17,774 nt of DNA from CAURMH01 sp963525745 (GCA_963525745.1 CAURMH010000033.1:1-17774), one strand, 5' to 3'; counted from the first letter of the stretch, positions 6,381 to 14,451 are shown. A program made the numbers and translations. Notes: generated from the sequence alone by a model not told the origin.

Positions 6381-7589
6381 GTGATTTATTCATTACAAGG
6401 CTATTCGCAGCATTACGCTTGGGGAGGTAGGCAGTATATTCCGATGCTGTTTAAACAGCCATGCGACGGACAACCTTATGCCGAATGGTGGCTGGGCGCG
6501 CATCCCGCCGCACCGTCAATCATTCAAAATCAGTCACAACGCCAATCCCTCATTGAATTTTTACAGCAAAATCCGACCGCACTTGGTGATGGCAGTCGCG
6601 CAAAATTTGGTGATGACTTGCCTTTTTTAGTTAAAATTCTTGATGTAGAAAAGCCCTTATCCATTCAATTACACCCGAATAAAACGCAAGCGGAAATCGG
6701 ATTTGCTGCAGAAAATGCGGCGGGTATCGAACCAACGGATACAACTCGAATTTATAAAGACAATAATCATAAGCCTGAAATGATGATTGCGTTGTCTGAT
6801 TTTTGGTTATTGCACGGTTTTTGCCGTAAAGCGCAAATTATGGCGAATTTAGCGGCGCGTCCTTCCCTCGCGCCATTGGCCAAAAAATTGACCGCACAAC
6901 CTCTATCGCACTTTTACGCGGACATGATGCACGCGAAACCGGCGCAATTGGCGCGATGGCTGCTGCCGATTATTGAAGCCAACCAAACGGCATATCAGCA
7001 ACATCGGTTAAACCTTGCAAATCCTGATTACTGGATGCTTTATACCGTAGATAAAATGGCGATTGAACACGACAAATTAGATGCCGGCTTACTTTGTTTT
7101 TATTTATTCAATCTTGTTCATCTCAATCCCGGAGAGGGGATTTATCAGGCTGCCGGTATTCCTCACGCTTATTTACGCGGACAAAATATTGAATTAATGG
7201 CCTGTTCGGATAATGTCATTCGCGGCGGATTAACGCCAAAATATGTCAATATTGATGCTTTGCTTGATATTATTGATTGCCGTGAAATTATTCCGCAAAT
7301 TATTCCTGCGGCGCCTATCTCCGCTAACGTGCACGATTACCTCACGCCGGCATCGGATTTTGCCTTGCAAAGAATGCGTTATGAAAAGGAAACTTGTTTA
7401 ACGTTGCGCTTTGACAGTGCGGCAATTTTGTTGGTAATGAAAGGCGTAATAGAAATTTCGCAAAATTCGACCGCACTTTGCTTCACCCAAGGAGAATCCG
7501 CCTTTATTGAAGCGGGTGAGGGTTATCAACTCAAGGGCATTGACGACGGATATTGCTTTATCGCGCAACTACCGCCGATTCACGGATAA
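6381..7589 (+). CDS. manA: Mannose-6-phosphate isomerase, class I
   Basis: ManA interconverts mannose 6-phosphate and fructose 6-phosphate, linking mannose uptake to glycolysis and supplying precursors for mannosyl sugars. The 402 residues span the type I PMI fold: YAWGG near the N-terminus, PFLVKILDVEKPLSIQLHPNK with zinc ligands Gln97 and His99, Glu133 in HKPE, His262 in GIPHAYL, and the substrate-site stretch SDNVIRGGLTPKYV. A small C-terminal cupin-like domain follows. The start is GTG 6381, preceded by a near-perfect AAAGGAGG (6366-6373); a nearby ATG at 6356 is out of frame. Two uptake sequences are read in frame as Thr-Ala-Leu. lacZ follows on the same strand after 115 bp; dcuB is divergent. 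Confidence 0.96.
   Translation: MIYSLQGYSQHYAWGGRQYIPMLFKQPCDGQPYAEWWLGAHPAAPSIIQNQSQRQSLIEFLQQNPTALGDGSRAKFGDDLPFLVKILDVEKPLSIQLHPNKTQAEIGFAAENAAGIEPTDTTRIYKDNNHKPEMMIALSDFWLLHGFCRKAQIMANLAARPSLAPLAKKLTAQPLSHFYADMMHAKPAQLARWLLPIIEANQTAYQQHRLNLANPDYWMLYTVDKMAIEHDKLDAGLLCFYLFNLVHLNPGEGIYQAAGIPHAYLRGQNIELMACSDNVIRGGLTPKYVNIDALLDIIDCREIIPQIIPAAPISANVHDYLTPASDFALQRMRYEKETCLTLRFDSAAILLVMKGVIEISQNSTALCFTQGESAFIEAGEGYQLKGIDDGYCFIAQLPPIHG
6576..6584 (-). repeat. DNA uptake sequence in manA (first)
   Basis: Exact ACCGCACTT on the plus strand, read in frame as Thr-Ala-Leu. Confidence 0.95.
7470..7478 (-). repeat. DNA uptake sequence in manA (second)
   Basis: Exact ACCGCACTT on the plus strand, again in frame as Thr-Ala-Leu. 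Confidence 0.95.
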
Positions 7590-7704
7590 CCGAATCGTAA
7601 TCCGGCCGAAGTTTAAGCGGCATTCGGCTTGATAGGCGTTGATATGCCGATTGAGCAATGACCGTTTCGCTACCCGAATTTAACTACGACCACAAGGACA
7701 TACC

Positions 7705-10700
7705 ATGCCATTAGCCGATTATTTCCAAAATCCTGCCGTGACGCATCTCAATACGGTGCCGCACCATGCTTATTTTATTCCCTTTGAATCGGTGCAAAGT
7801 GCGGTAGAAAATCACCGAGAATCCTCCGCCTTTTTTACTTTATTGAACGGCGAATGGGATTTTGCTTATTTTGATCGTTATATCGATCTGCCTGAGCATT
7901 TCCTCGAATTTCAATTTACGAAAAAGTTACCCGTCCCCGCCAATTGGCAACATCACGGCTACGATCAACATCAATACACAAATATCAATTATCCGTTTCC
8001 TTTTGATCCGCCTTATGTCCCGCTTGAAACGCCTTGTGGGTTTTATCATCGCACGGTTAATGTGCGCCTACAGCCGGATAAGCGCTATCTCTTAAATTTT
8101 GAAGGCGTCGATAGTTGTCTTTATTTATATGTAAATAAACAGTTTATCGGTTATAGCCAGATTAGTCACTGCACCGCCGAATTTGACATTACCGAGGCGT
8201 TGAAGGACGGCGAAAATCACTTACACGTCATCGTTTTAAAATGGTGCGACGGCAGCTATTTGGAAGATCAGGATAAATTCCGAATGAGCGGCATTTTCCG
8301 CGATGTTTATCTTTTAACCCGCGATAATTATCATCTGCGCGATTTTTTTATTCGTACGGTATTAGCTGACGATTTAAAAAGTGCGGTTTTAAACGTTGAC
8401 GTTTCCTTTGTCGAAAACGGCATTTTTGCGCCGAAACGGGAAATAGCCTGGCAATTAAGTGATCCCGAAGGCGAAATCTTGGTCAGCGCCGTAACTGAGA
8501 ATTTGCTCGAAGTCAGCGTGAATAATCTAAAATTATGGGACGCCGAAAATCCGCAGCTTTACACTTTGCTGCTTCATTATGGCCATGAAGTGATTTGTCA
8601 GCGTATCGGATTTCGTCGAGCGGAAGTGAAAAACAGCCTGTTTTTGTTCAACGGCCAACCCATCAAACTAAAAGGCGTCAATCGTCACGATAGCGATCCT
8701 CAAACCGGGTATGTTATTAGCCGACAACAGGCCATCAGGGATTTGCAATTGATGAAACAACATAATTTTAATGCCATTCGCACGGCACATTATCCGAATG
8801 CGCCTTGGTTTACGGAACTTTGTGATCAATACGGATTTTACGTTATGGCCGAGAGCGACATTGAATCGCACGGCACCAATGCGGTCTATGTAAAATCGCC
8901 TGAAAATAGCATTTTGCTCGGCGTTGCCTCAACCATTGATCACACCGCGATACGGCAAAAAACCATTGATAATTACTGCTTTATGGCACGTAGCGCCGAA
9001 TTTGCCGAGGCAATTTTAGATCGTACGAAAGCGAATATTGAACGCGATAAAAACCGTACTTCGGTTATTATTTGGTCGCTTGGCAATGAAAGCGGTTACG
9101 GCGAAAATTTTGAACGGGCGGCCGCCTGGGTAAAAAAACGTGATCCGCAGCGTTTGGTGCACTATGAAAATGCGATTTTTCAACATTCGCAACATCAAAA
9201 TGATACACAACATCTTGATTTTCATAGTGAAATGTATAGAAGCACGGAAGATATTGACGATTACTTCGCACAACCTCACGCGAAACCTTATTTGTTATGT
9301 GAATATTTGCATGCGATGGGGAATTCCTGTGGTGATGCCGAAGATTATTTTCAAACTTTTGAAAAATATCCTGGCGCCTGTGGCGGTTTTGTGTGGGAAT
9401 GGGCCAATCATTCGCCTTATATCAATTCAACTCAAATGGGGTATGGTGGAGACTTCGGCGAAATCATGCACGACGGCAATTTTTGCGCCGATGGGCTTGT
9501 GACGGCGGATCGCCAAATTCAAACAAATTTATTGGAGCTTAAAAACGTTCATCGCCCGATTCGAGCGGCGTTAATCAAAAATAAAAACGGCATGGCGATT
9601 GAACTCAAAAATTATCTTGATTTCACCGACGCAAAGGATTTCATTGCCGTACATTATCAATTAACCGAGAATCTGGTTATTGTTGATGAAGGCTATTTCG
9701 ACGGAATAAAAATCGCCCCTCAAACGACCGCACTTTTACCTCTTGATTTGCCTCAGGATAACGGGCAATTGTGGTTACTGACACTGACTTATTATCAAAA
9801 GCATGCAACGCCGTTAGTTGCCGCAAACCATGTCTTAGGGTTTGATCAACTTAATCTGTTTGCGCAAAATCGTTTCCCATTGAAACACGCCAAAGTGATA
9901 AATGTGCCGCTTGTTGTCGAAGAAAACAAGCGTGAGGTTAAAATCAGCCTAGGGAAATTAGCCTATACCTTTGATCACCAAAAAGGCATCTTGCGACAAA
10001 TTACTTATCAGCATAAAAATCTGCTCACAGCCCCTGCCGATTTTAATATTTGGCGGGCGCCGCTAGATAATGATGCCTTAATTCAATCTCATTGGCTTGC
10101 CGCCGGCTATGATCGTGCCTACACGCGCGCATATGGCGTTGATATTGTGAGATCGGAAAGTGCGGTTGAAATTAGGGTTAAATCGGGCATTGTCGCGACG
10201 GCGAAAGCCCGTATTTTGACCCTTGAGACCGTTTATCGAATCGAGCAAAACGGCGAATTAAAAATTTGTGTTCATGCCAAAAAGTCGGCACATTTACCCT
10301 TTTTGCCCCGTTTCGGACTACGTTTCTTTTTAGTCGAAAACTTTCGGCAGGGGGATTATTTAGGTTATGGCGAGACGGAAAGCTATCTTGATAAACATCA
10401 TGCAACACGGCTAAATCAGTATAAATTTGAGACAGAAAAGATGCCTCTTTATTTAAGACCGCAGGAAAATGGAAGTCATTGCGGTTGTCAATATGTCAAT
10501 TTATACGGTGACGACAGCAGGCTGTATTTTTATAGCGGGCAAGATTTCAGCGTGAATTTTTCATTCTATTCACAAGAAGAATTAGCGTGTAAGAAGCATC
10601 ATTATGATTTAACGCGCAACGGTAGCGGTATTTTGTGCCTCGATTACAAAATGAGTGGGGTTGGATCAAGTTCTTGCGGCCCTGCGCTGAAGAAGCAATA

Positions 10701-10752
10701 TCGGCTTGATGAAACCGAATGGACGTGGTCGTTTACGTTACGGCCTTATTAA
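7705..10752 (+). CDS. lacZ: Beta-galactosidase, glycoside hydrolase family 2
   Basis: A 1015-residue LacZ-type enzyme (E. coli 1024) that hydrolyses terminal beta-D-galactosides such as lactose in the cytoplasm; there is no signal peptide. The order is a jelly-roll sugar-binding domain (FTLLNGEWDFAYF, VPANWQHHGYD, NINYPFPFDPPYVP), immunoglobulin-like domains, a TIM barrel (KGVNRHDSDPQTGYV, FNAIRTAHYPN) and a C-terminal beta-sandwich (FNIWRAPLDND). The acid/base is Glu462 in SLGNESGYG and the nucleophile Glu533 in LLCEYLHAMGNS. ATG 7705 follows ACAAGGA. No lac permease or lac repressor is in view. Four uptake sequences lie in frame, arguing for long residence in this lineage. Activity on another beta-galactoside rather than lactose cannot be excluded. 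Confidence 0.96.
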   Translation: MPLADYFQNPAVTHLNTVPHHAYFIPFESVQSAVENHRESSAFFTLLNGEWDFAYFDRYIDLPEHFLEFQFTKKLPVPANWQHHGYDQHQYTNINYPFPFDPPYVPLETPCGFYHRTVNVRLQPDKRYLLNFEGVDSCLYLYVNKQFIGYSQISHCTAEFDITEALKDGENHLHVIVLKWCDGSYLEDQDKFRMSGIFRDVYLLTRDNYHLRDFFIRTVLADDLKSAVLNVDVSFVENGIFAPKREIAWQLSDPEGEILVSAVTENLLEVSVNNLKLWDAENPQLYTLLLHYGHEVICQRIGFRRAEVKNSLFLFNGQPIKLKGVNRHDSDPQTGYVISRQQAIRDLQLMKQHNFNAIRTAHYPNAPWFTELCDQYGFYVMAESDIESHGTNAVYVKSPENSILLGVASTIDHTAIRQKTIDNYCFMARSAEFAEAILDRTKANIERDKNRTSVIIWSLGNESGYGENFERAAAWVKKRDPQRLVHYENAIFQHSQHQNDTQHLDFHSEMYRSTEDIDDYFAQPHAKPYLLCEYLHAMGNSCGDAEDYFQTFEKYPGACGGFVWEWANHSPYINSTQMGYGGDFGEIMHDGNFCADGLVTADRQIQTNLLELKNVHRPIRAALIKNKNGMAIELKNYLDFTDAKDFIAVHYQLTENLVIVDEGYFDGIKIAPQTTALLPLDLPQDNGQLWLLTLTYYQKHATPLVAANHVLGFDQLNLFAQNRFPLKHAKVINVPLVVEENKREVKISLGKLAYTFDHQKGILRQITYQHKNLLTAPADFNIWRAPLDNDALIQSHWLAAGYDRAYTRAYGVDIVRSESAVEIRVKSGIVATAKARILTLETVYRIEQNGELKICVHAKKSAHLPFLPRFGLRFFLVENFRQGDYLGYGETESYLDKHHATRLNQYKFETEKMPLYLRPQENGSHCGCQYVNLYGDDSRLYFYSGQDFSVNFSFYSQEELACKKHHYDLTRNGSGILCLDYKMSGVGSSSCGPALKKQYRLDETEWTWSFTLRPY
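7797..7805 (+). repeat. DNA uptake sequence in lacZ (first)
   Basis: Exact AAGTGCGGT, read in frame as Ser-Ala-Val. Confidence 0.95.
8379..8387 (+). repeat. DNA uptake sequence in lacZ (second)
   Basis: Exact AAGTGCGGT, read in frame as Ser-Ala-Val. Confidence 0.95.
9727..9735 (-). repeat. DNA uptake sequence in lacZ (third)
   Basis: Exact ACCGCACTT on the plus strand, read in frame as Thr-Ala-Leu. Confidence 0.95.
10158..10166 (+). repeat. DNA uptake sequence in lacZ (fourth)
   Basis: Exact AAGTGCGGT, read in frame as Ser-Ala-Val. Confidence 0.95.
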
Positions 10753-10775
10753 GAGATGAAAAAAAGAGAAGTCGG

Positions 10776-10807
10776 AAAAAAGGGCTTGTGAAATCAACAA
10801 GCCCTTT
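10776..10807. terminator. Intrinsic terminator between lacZ and the small secreted-protein gene
   Basis: AAAGGGCTTGT (10779-10789), a 7-nt loop and ACAAGCCCTTT (10797-10807) form a perfect 11-bp stem. On the minus strand six T follow, so it clearly ends the secreted-protein transcript. On the plus strand only TTTCTC follows, so it probably also ends lacZ but less efficiently. Confidence 0.92.
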
Positions 10808-10816
10808 CTCATATTA

Positions 10817-11122
10817 TTATTCAGTCTCGCCTTTCAAACTATTGAGCCTTGCTAAACCGACATCACAACTTTTTTGTTGAACAGCCAATTCCATTTTGAG
10901 AATTTGTTCTTTGCTTTGTTTCAGTTTACTTTTTATCTGATTAACTTGCGGGTGAGTGCCCGGCTGTTTTTCCGCTTGCACGATTAAATTTTCCGTTTCC
11001 GTGAAAAGTTTGCTACATTGCTTCGGTAATATGGTTTCCGCAGAGATTACGATTTCTGCAAGCACCCCGGAAGAAAATGTAAGAAAGGGCAAAAGTACGG
11101 TCAAAATATGGTGAGTTTTCAT
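10817..11122 (-). CDS. Small secreted protein, DUF5339-like
   Basis: A 101-residue protein with a clear signal peptide (MKTHH, then a hydrophobic core ending near SGVLA at residues 18-22). The mature part of about 79 residues is mostly predicted helix, rich in Lys, Gln and Glu, with two cysteines (about 36 and 85) placed to form a disulfide in the periplasm. The pattern C-x-LFTETENLI ... QSKEQILKMELAVQQKSC-x-x-GLARLNSLK recalls the small Pasteurellaceae family DUF5339; this is from memory and not checked. ATG 11122 follows AAAAGGA. It stands alone between the lacZ terminator and the cyd upstream region. Function unknown. Confidence 0.8.
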   Translation of the reverse strand: MKTHHILTVLLPFLTFSSGVLAEIVISAETILPKQCSKLFTETENLIVQAEKQPGTHPQVNQIKSKLKQSKEQILKMELAVQQKSCDVGLARLNSLKGETE

Positions 11123-11261
11123 TCTGAATCCTTTTAAAATAGGCTTCGTTAAAATTATTCGGTGAAAGTATCAAAATATCCATCAAATGTCTATTTCTCT
11201 TTCATCTATTTTGTGCCGTCGCCGAAATAATCCTTTTCAAAGCAGTTTAAAAGTGACAAAA

Positions 11262-11275
11262 TTGATAGAGATCAA
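11262..11275. promoter_or_regulatory. Perfect FNR-type site upstream of cydA
   Basis: TTGATAGAGATCAA matches the FNR consensus TTGATnnnnATCAA at all ten fixed positions. It lies in the region shared by cydA (ATG 269 bp to the right of its centre, 11531) and the secreted-protein gene (ATG 146 bp to the left). FNR control of cydAB is known in E. coli; which gene it governs here is inferred. Confidence 0.7.
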
Positions 11276-11303
11276 TTTTTTTGCATTTAAATATATTGTA
11301 TTT

Positions 11304-11319
11304 TGTGATTTATATCAAA
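11304..11319. promoter_or_regulatory. Overlapping CRP/FNR-type site upstream of cydA
   Basis: TGTGA-TTTATA-TCAAA matches the CRP core TGTGAnnnnnnTCACA at 9 of 10 fixed positions. The inner GTGATTTATATCAA (11305-11318) also matches the FNR consensus with one mismatch. A third, weaker TGTGA half-site follows at 11322. Confidence 0.5.
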
Positions 11320-11485
11320 AATGTGATCTGAGTGATATTCTTTGCTATTTTTTATGCTGACTTTTGGTAGTAGAATGAGCGCGCGACTTGAGTTAACCGG
11401 CAAAAATACGATTAAAGTAAAGCCGTTATGTGACTCGACATTGGCCAAGCGGTCAAATTTATGAGTGATTATTGAGACGTTGTCC

Positions 11486-11491
11486 TATAAT
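11486..11491 (+). promoter_or_regulatory. Candidate -10 box for cydA
   Basis: A perfect TATAAT without a good -35, 39 bp before the cydA ATG. A second candidate, TAGAAT at 11371-11376, also lacks a -35. The rest of 11123-11530 holds the FNR/CRP-type sites and no gene. Confidence 0.4.
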
Positions 11492-11530
11492 CGTGGTAGG
11501 AATATTGTGTTATACATACAAGGAGTTGAG

Positions 11531-13096
11531 ATGTTGGACGTTGTTGATCTTTCTCGCTTACAGTTTGCTCTGACTGTGTTGTATCACTTTATTTTTGTTC
11601 CTTTAACACTAGGTTTGTCTTTTATTTTAGTTATTATGGAGTCAATCTATGTGTTTACAGGTAAACAAATATATAAGGATATGACAAAATATTGGGGTAA
11701 GTTATTTGGTATTAACTTTGCTCTGGGCGTGACCACCGGTATTATTATGGAATTCCAATTCGGTACTAACTGGTCTTATTATTCTCACTATGTGGGCGAT
11801 ATTTTCGGTGCGCCGTTGGCAATTGAAGCGCTACTTGCATTCTTTTTAGAATCGACTTTCGTCGGTTTATTTTTCTTCGGTTGGGATCGTCTTTCCAAAG
11901 GGAAACATCTACTTGCCACATTTTGTGTCGCGTTCGGTTCAAATTTTTCGGCAATGTGGATTTTGGTTGCTAACGGCTGGATGCAAAACCCTATCGCGGC
12001 AGATTTTAATTTTGAAACTGTGCGCATGGAAATGACGGATTTTATTGATTTATGGTTAAATCCGGTCGCACAAACAAAATTCTTACACACTGTTTCTGCC
12101 GGTTATGTTTCCGGGGCATTCTTTGTGTTGGCTATTAGTGCTTATTTCTTATTAAAAGGCCGTGATATTGCTTTTGCAAAACGTTCTTTTGCCGTCGCTG
12201 CTATTTTTGGTTTCATTGCTTCGGTTTCCGTTATTGTGTTAGGTGATGAATCCGGATATGACATCGGAAAAGCCCAACCGGTCAAATTAGCTGCAATGGA
12301 GGGTGAATTTGATACCCATCCGGCACCTGCGCCATTCCATCCATTTGCTATTCCGAACAGTAAAGAAATGCGTAATGATTTTGCGATTGAAATTCCGGCG
12401 CTAGGCGGTCTTCTCGCAACGCGTTCCTTAGATAAGGAAATTACGGGGTTGAAAGATATTCTTGCTGTGAATGAGGGCCGAGTGCGTAATGGAATTGTGG
12501 CTTATGATCTCTTTACCCGACTCAAAGCGGAAAAGAAAGCAACCGGACAAGTTGATCCCGCAATGAAAGAAAAATTTGAGGATGTCAAAAAAGATCTTGG
12601 CTTTGGTTTGCTACTAAAACGTTATACAGATAAGGTTGTCGATGCGACAGAAGAGCAAATCAAACAAGCGGCACGTGATACTATTCCAAATGTCGGTCCG
12701 AATTTCTGGGCGTTTCGTGTTATGCTCGCTGCGGGCGGACTTATCATTCTATTAACATTTGGCGCACTCATACAGGTGGTAAGAAATAAAATAACACATA
12801 ATCCGTTATTATTAAAAGCACTCTTATGGGGATTGCCGTTACCTTGGATCGCCATCGAAGCCGGTTGGTTCTTAGCCGAGTACGGACGTCAACCATGGGC
12901 GATTTATGAAGTGTTGCCGGTCGGTGTTTCCGCTTCTAACTTAACGACAAGCGATCTTTGGTTCTCGATCGTCTTAATTAGCGCACTTTATATCGTATTT
13001 ATTATCGTCGAAATGTATTTGATGTACAAGTACGCCCGTTTAGGCCCAAGTGCATTGAAAACAGGCCGCTATTATTTTGAGCAATCATCTAAATAA
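11531..13096 (+). CDS. cydA: Cytochrome bd ubiquinol oxidase subunit I
   Basis: CydA carries hemes b558, b595 and d, and with CydB and CydX oxidises ubiquinol and reduces oxygen at the inner membrane; bd oxidases have high oxygen affinity and serve under microaerobic conditions. The 521 residues follow E. coli CydA (522) closely: SRLQFALTVLYHFIFVPLT with heme ligand His19, GTNWSYYSHYVGDIFGAPLAIE, His186 in FLHTVSAGYVSG, and Met398 in FRVMLAAGG at the position of E. coli Met393. The quinol-binding Q-loop is the long type (about residues 256-390). I start at ATG 11531 (MLDVVDLSRL) because it matches the E. coli N-terminus and follows AGGAG at 11521-11525; upstream in-frame codons back to 11465 add a non-homologous extension. 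cydB follows after 17 bp. Confidence 0.98.
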   Translation: MLDVVDLSRLQFALTVLYHFIFVPLTLGLSFILVIMESIYVFTGKQIYKDMTKYWGKLFGINFALGVTTGIIMEFQFGTNWSYYSHYVGDIFGAPLAIEALLAFFLESTFVGLFFFGWDRLSKGKHLLATFCVAFGSNFSAMWILVANGWMQNPIAADFNFETVRMEMTDFIDLWLNPVAQTKFLHTVSAGYVSGAFFVLAISAYFLLKGRDIAFAKRSFAVAAIFGFIASVSVIVLGDESGYDIGKAQPVKLAAMEGEFDTHPAPAPFHPFAIPNSKEMRNDFAIEIPALGGLLATRSLDKEITGLKDILAVNEGRVRNGIVAYDLFTRLKAEKKATGQVDPAMKEKFEDVKKDLGFGLLLKRYTDKVVDATEEQIKQAARDTIPNVGPNFWAFRVMLAAGGLIILLTFGALIQVVRNKITHNPLLLKALLWGLPLPWIAIEAGWFLAEYGRQPWAIYEVLPVGVSASNLTTSDLWFSIVLISALYIVFIIVEMYLMYKYARLGPSALKTGRYYFEQSSK

Positions 13097-13113
13097 GTAG
13101 GAGAGGAATTATT

Positions 13114-14250
13114 ATGGTTGATTATGAATTTCTACGTTTTATTTGGTGGATTCTCGTTATTGTCTTGTTGATTGGTTTTGCAGTCACAGACGGATTTGAC
13201 ATGGGTGTGACCGCACTTTTACCGTTTACCGGTAAAAAAGAGGTTGAGCGCCGCATTATGATTAATTCCATCGCTCCACACTGGGATGGTAATCAAGTTT
13301 GGTTACTAACCGCAGGTGGTGCCGTGTTTGCCGCATGGCCAATCGTCTATGCGGTATCATTCTCCGGATTTTATATCGCGTTGATTTTAGTATTGGCCGC
13401 CTTATTCTTCCGCCCAATCGGTTTTGAATATCGAGCCAAAGTAGATAATCCGACTTGGCGTGCAACTTGGGATTGGGGATTATTTGCCAGTGGTTTTGTT
13501 CCGGCGCTTGTTTTCGGTGTTGCGTTTGGTAATTTATTGCAGGGCGTTCCATTTGAATTCAATGAGTTAACTCAAGTGACCTACACAGGCTCGTTTTTTG
13601 CTCTTCTTAACCCATTTGCACTACTTTGTGGCATTTTAAGCGTTGCTATGTTAGTGACACACGGAGCAAATTGGCTACAATTAAAAACGACCGACGAATT
13701 ACGTATCCGTGCCAAGGCTGTCACCCAAATTGGCGCTGCAGCAACGATTATCGCTTTTGTCTTAGCCGGGGTATGGCTCTCTTTTAAAGACGGATATGTT
13801 GTGACCAGCGTGGTTGATCATCTTGCCCCGTCATCACCAATGAATAAGCAGGTGAGTGTAGAAGCGGGAGCGTGGTTTAAAAACTTTAATGCTATGCCGA
13901 TTTTATGGCTCTTCCCAGTGCTCGCAGTTTTTGCCGCATTACTTAATATTATCACATCTAAGGCTAATCGTTGCGGTTTTGCTTTCTTTTTCTCCGCCTT
14001 AACGATGGCCGGTATTATCGTAACGGCCGCGGTATCAATGTTTCCGTTCATTATGCCGTCCAGTACGCATCCTGAAATGAGTTTATTAATGTGGGATTCC
14101 ACTTCAAGCGAATTAACATTAACTTTAATGTTGGGGCTTGCATTGGTATTTGTTACACTTTCGCTTGCTTACACAATTTGGTCTTACGTCAAAATGTTTG
14201 GTCGACTGGACGCAAGCTTTGTAGAAGAAAACAAAAATTCGCTGTATTAG
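13114..14250 (+). CDS. cydB: Cytochrome bd ubiquinol oxidase subunit II
   Basis: The second membrane subunit of the bd oxidase, needed for assembly of the hemes held by CydA. The 378 residues (E. coli 379) include the conserved N-terminal helix with AVTDGFDMGVTALLPF, then NSIAPHWDGNQVWLLTAGGAVFAAWP, ALFFRPIGFEYR, and the C-terminal MFPFIMPSSTHPEMSLLMWDS. Multiple hydrophobic helices are evident. ATG 13114 follows AGGAGAGGAA. One uptake sequence is read as Thr-Ala-Leu in the conserved VTALLPF stretch. It lies 17 bp after cydA and 22 bp before cydX. Confidence 0.98.
   Translation: MVDYEFLRFIWWILVIVLLIGFAVTDGFDMGVTALLPFTGKKEVERRIMINSIAPHWDGNQVWLLTAGGAVFAAWPIVYAVSFSGFYIALILVLAALFFRPIGFEYRAKVDNPTWRATWDWGLFASGFVPALVFGVAFGNLLQGVPFEFNELTQVTYTGSFFALLNPFALLCGILSVAMLVTHGANWLQLKTTDELRIRAKAVTQIGAAATIIAFVLAGVWLSFKDGYVVTSVVDHLAPSSPMNKQVSVEAGAWFKNFNAMPILWLFPVLAVFAALLNIITSKANRCGFAFFFSALTMAGIIVTAAVSMFPFIMPSSTHPEMSLLMWDSTSSELTLTLMLGLALVFVTLSLAYTIWSYVKMFGRLDASFVEENKNSLY
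13210..13218 (-). repeat. DNA uptake sequence in cydB
   Basis: Exact ACCGCACTT on the plus strand, read in frame as Thr-Ala-Leu. Confidence 0.95.
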
Positions 14251-14272
14251 TAAAATCAACTAAGGAAGATCT

Positions 14273-14371
14273 ATGATTTATGTAATTTGGGTAATTGGCG
14301 TTTTGTTAGCTATCTATGTCAGTGTAAAATTCACGATAAAGAAAGAGCAAGCAGGTCAATTTGATGAGTAG
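14273..14371 (+). CDS. cydX: CydX, small accessory subunit of cytochrome bd oxidase
   Basis: A 32-residue single-span membrane protein: MIYVIWVIGVLLAIYVSV, then a short charged tail ending QAGQFDE. E. coli CydX (37 residues) has the same plan: an N-terminal aromatic/hydrophobic helix with a Trp-Ile-Leu-Gly-type core and a charged C-terminus. CydX binds CydA and stabilises the hemes. ATG 14273 follows AAGGAAG (14262-14268), and the gene sits 22 bp after cydB, its usual place. Small size makes family assignment rely on position and pattern; both agree. Confidence 0.88.
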   Translation: MIYVIWVIGVLLAIYVSVKFTIKKEQAGQFDE

Positions 14372-14379
14372 ACGCTTAT

Positions 14380-14407
14380 AAAAAAGGGGGAGGAAAGCTT
14401 CCCCCTT
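14380..14407. terminator. Intrinsic terminator after cydX, stronger on the minus strand
   Basis: AAGGGGGA (14384-14391), an inner GGAAAGCT and TCCCCCTT (14400-14407) form a stem of about 10 bp with an AAAG loop. On the minus strand TTTTTT follows immediately (A run 14380-14385), so it would stop transcripts coming from rho. On the plus strand the tail is only TTACTAA. Confidence 0.75.
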
Positions 14408-14423
14408 ACTAAGGTATACAACT

Positions 14424-14451
14424 AAGGCCGCATTAATTATGTGGCCTTTTT
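14424..14451 (+). terminator. Second intrinsic terminator after cydX
   Basis: AAGGCCGCAT (14424-14433), loop TAATT and ATGTGGCCTT (14439-14448) form a 10-bp stem with one G-U pair, followed by a T run to 14451. This is the better plus-strand terminator for cydABX. Confidence 0.9.

Noticed and set aside
7603..7626. Inverted repeat between manA and lacZ as a terminator
   Set aside because: GCCGAA/TTCGGC has a 12-nt loop and no T run follows, so it is not a convincing terminator.
11465..11530. N-terminal extension of CydA upstream of ATG 11531
   Set aside because: The extension is not like other CydA proteins, covers the TATAAT box and the AGGAG ribosome-binding site, and the E. coli N-terminus matches ATG 11531.
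12968..12990. Near-USS AGCGCACTT in cydA and AAGTACGGT at about 11095
   Set aside because: Each has one mismatch in the 9-mer core and was not counted as an uptake sequence.
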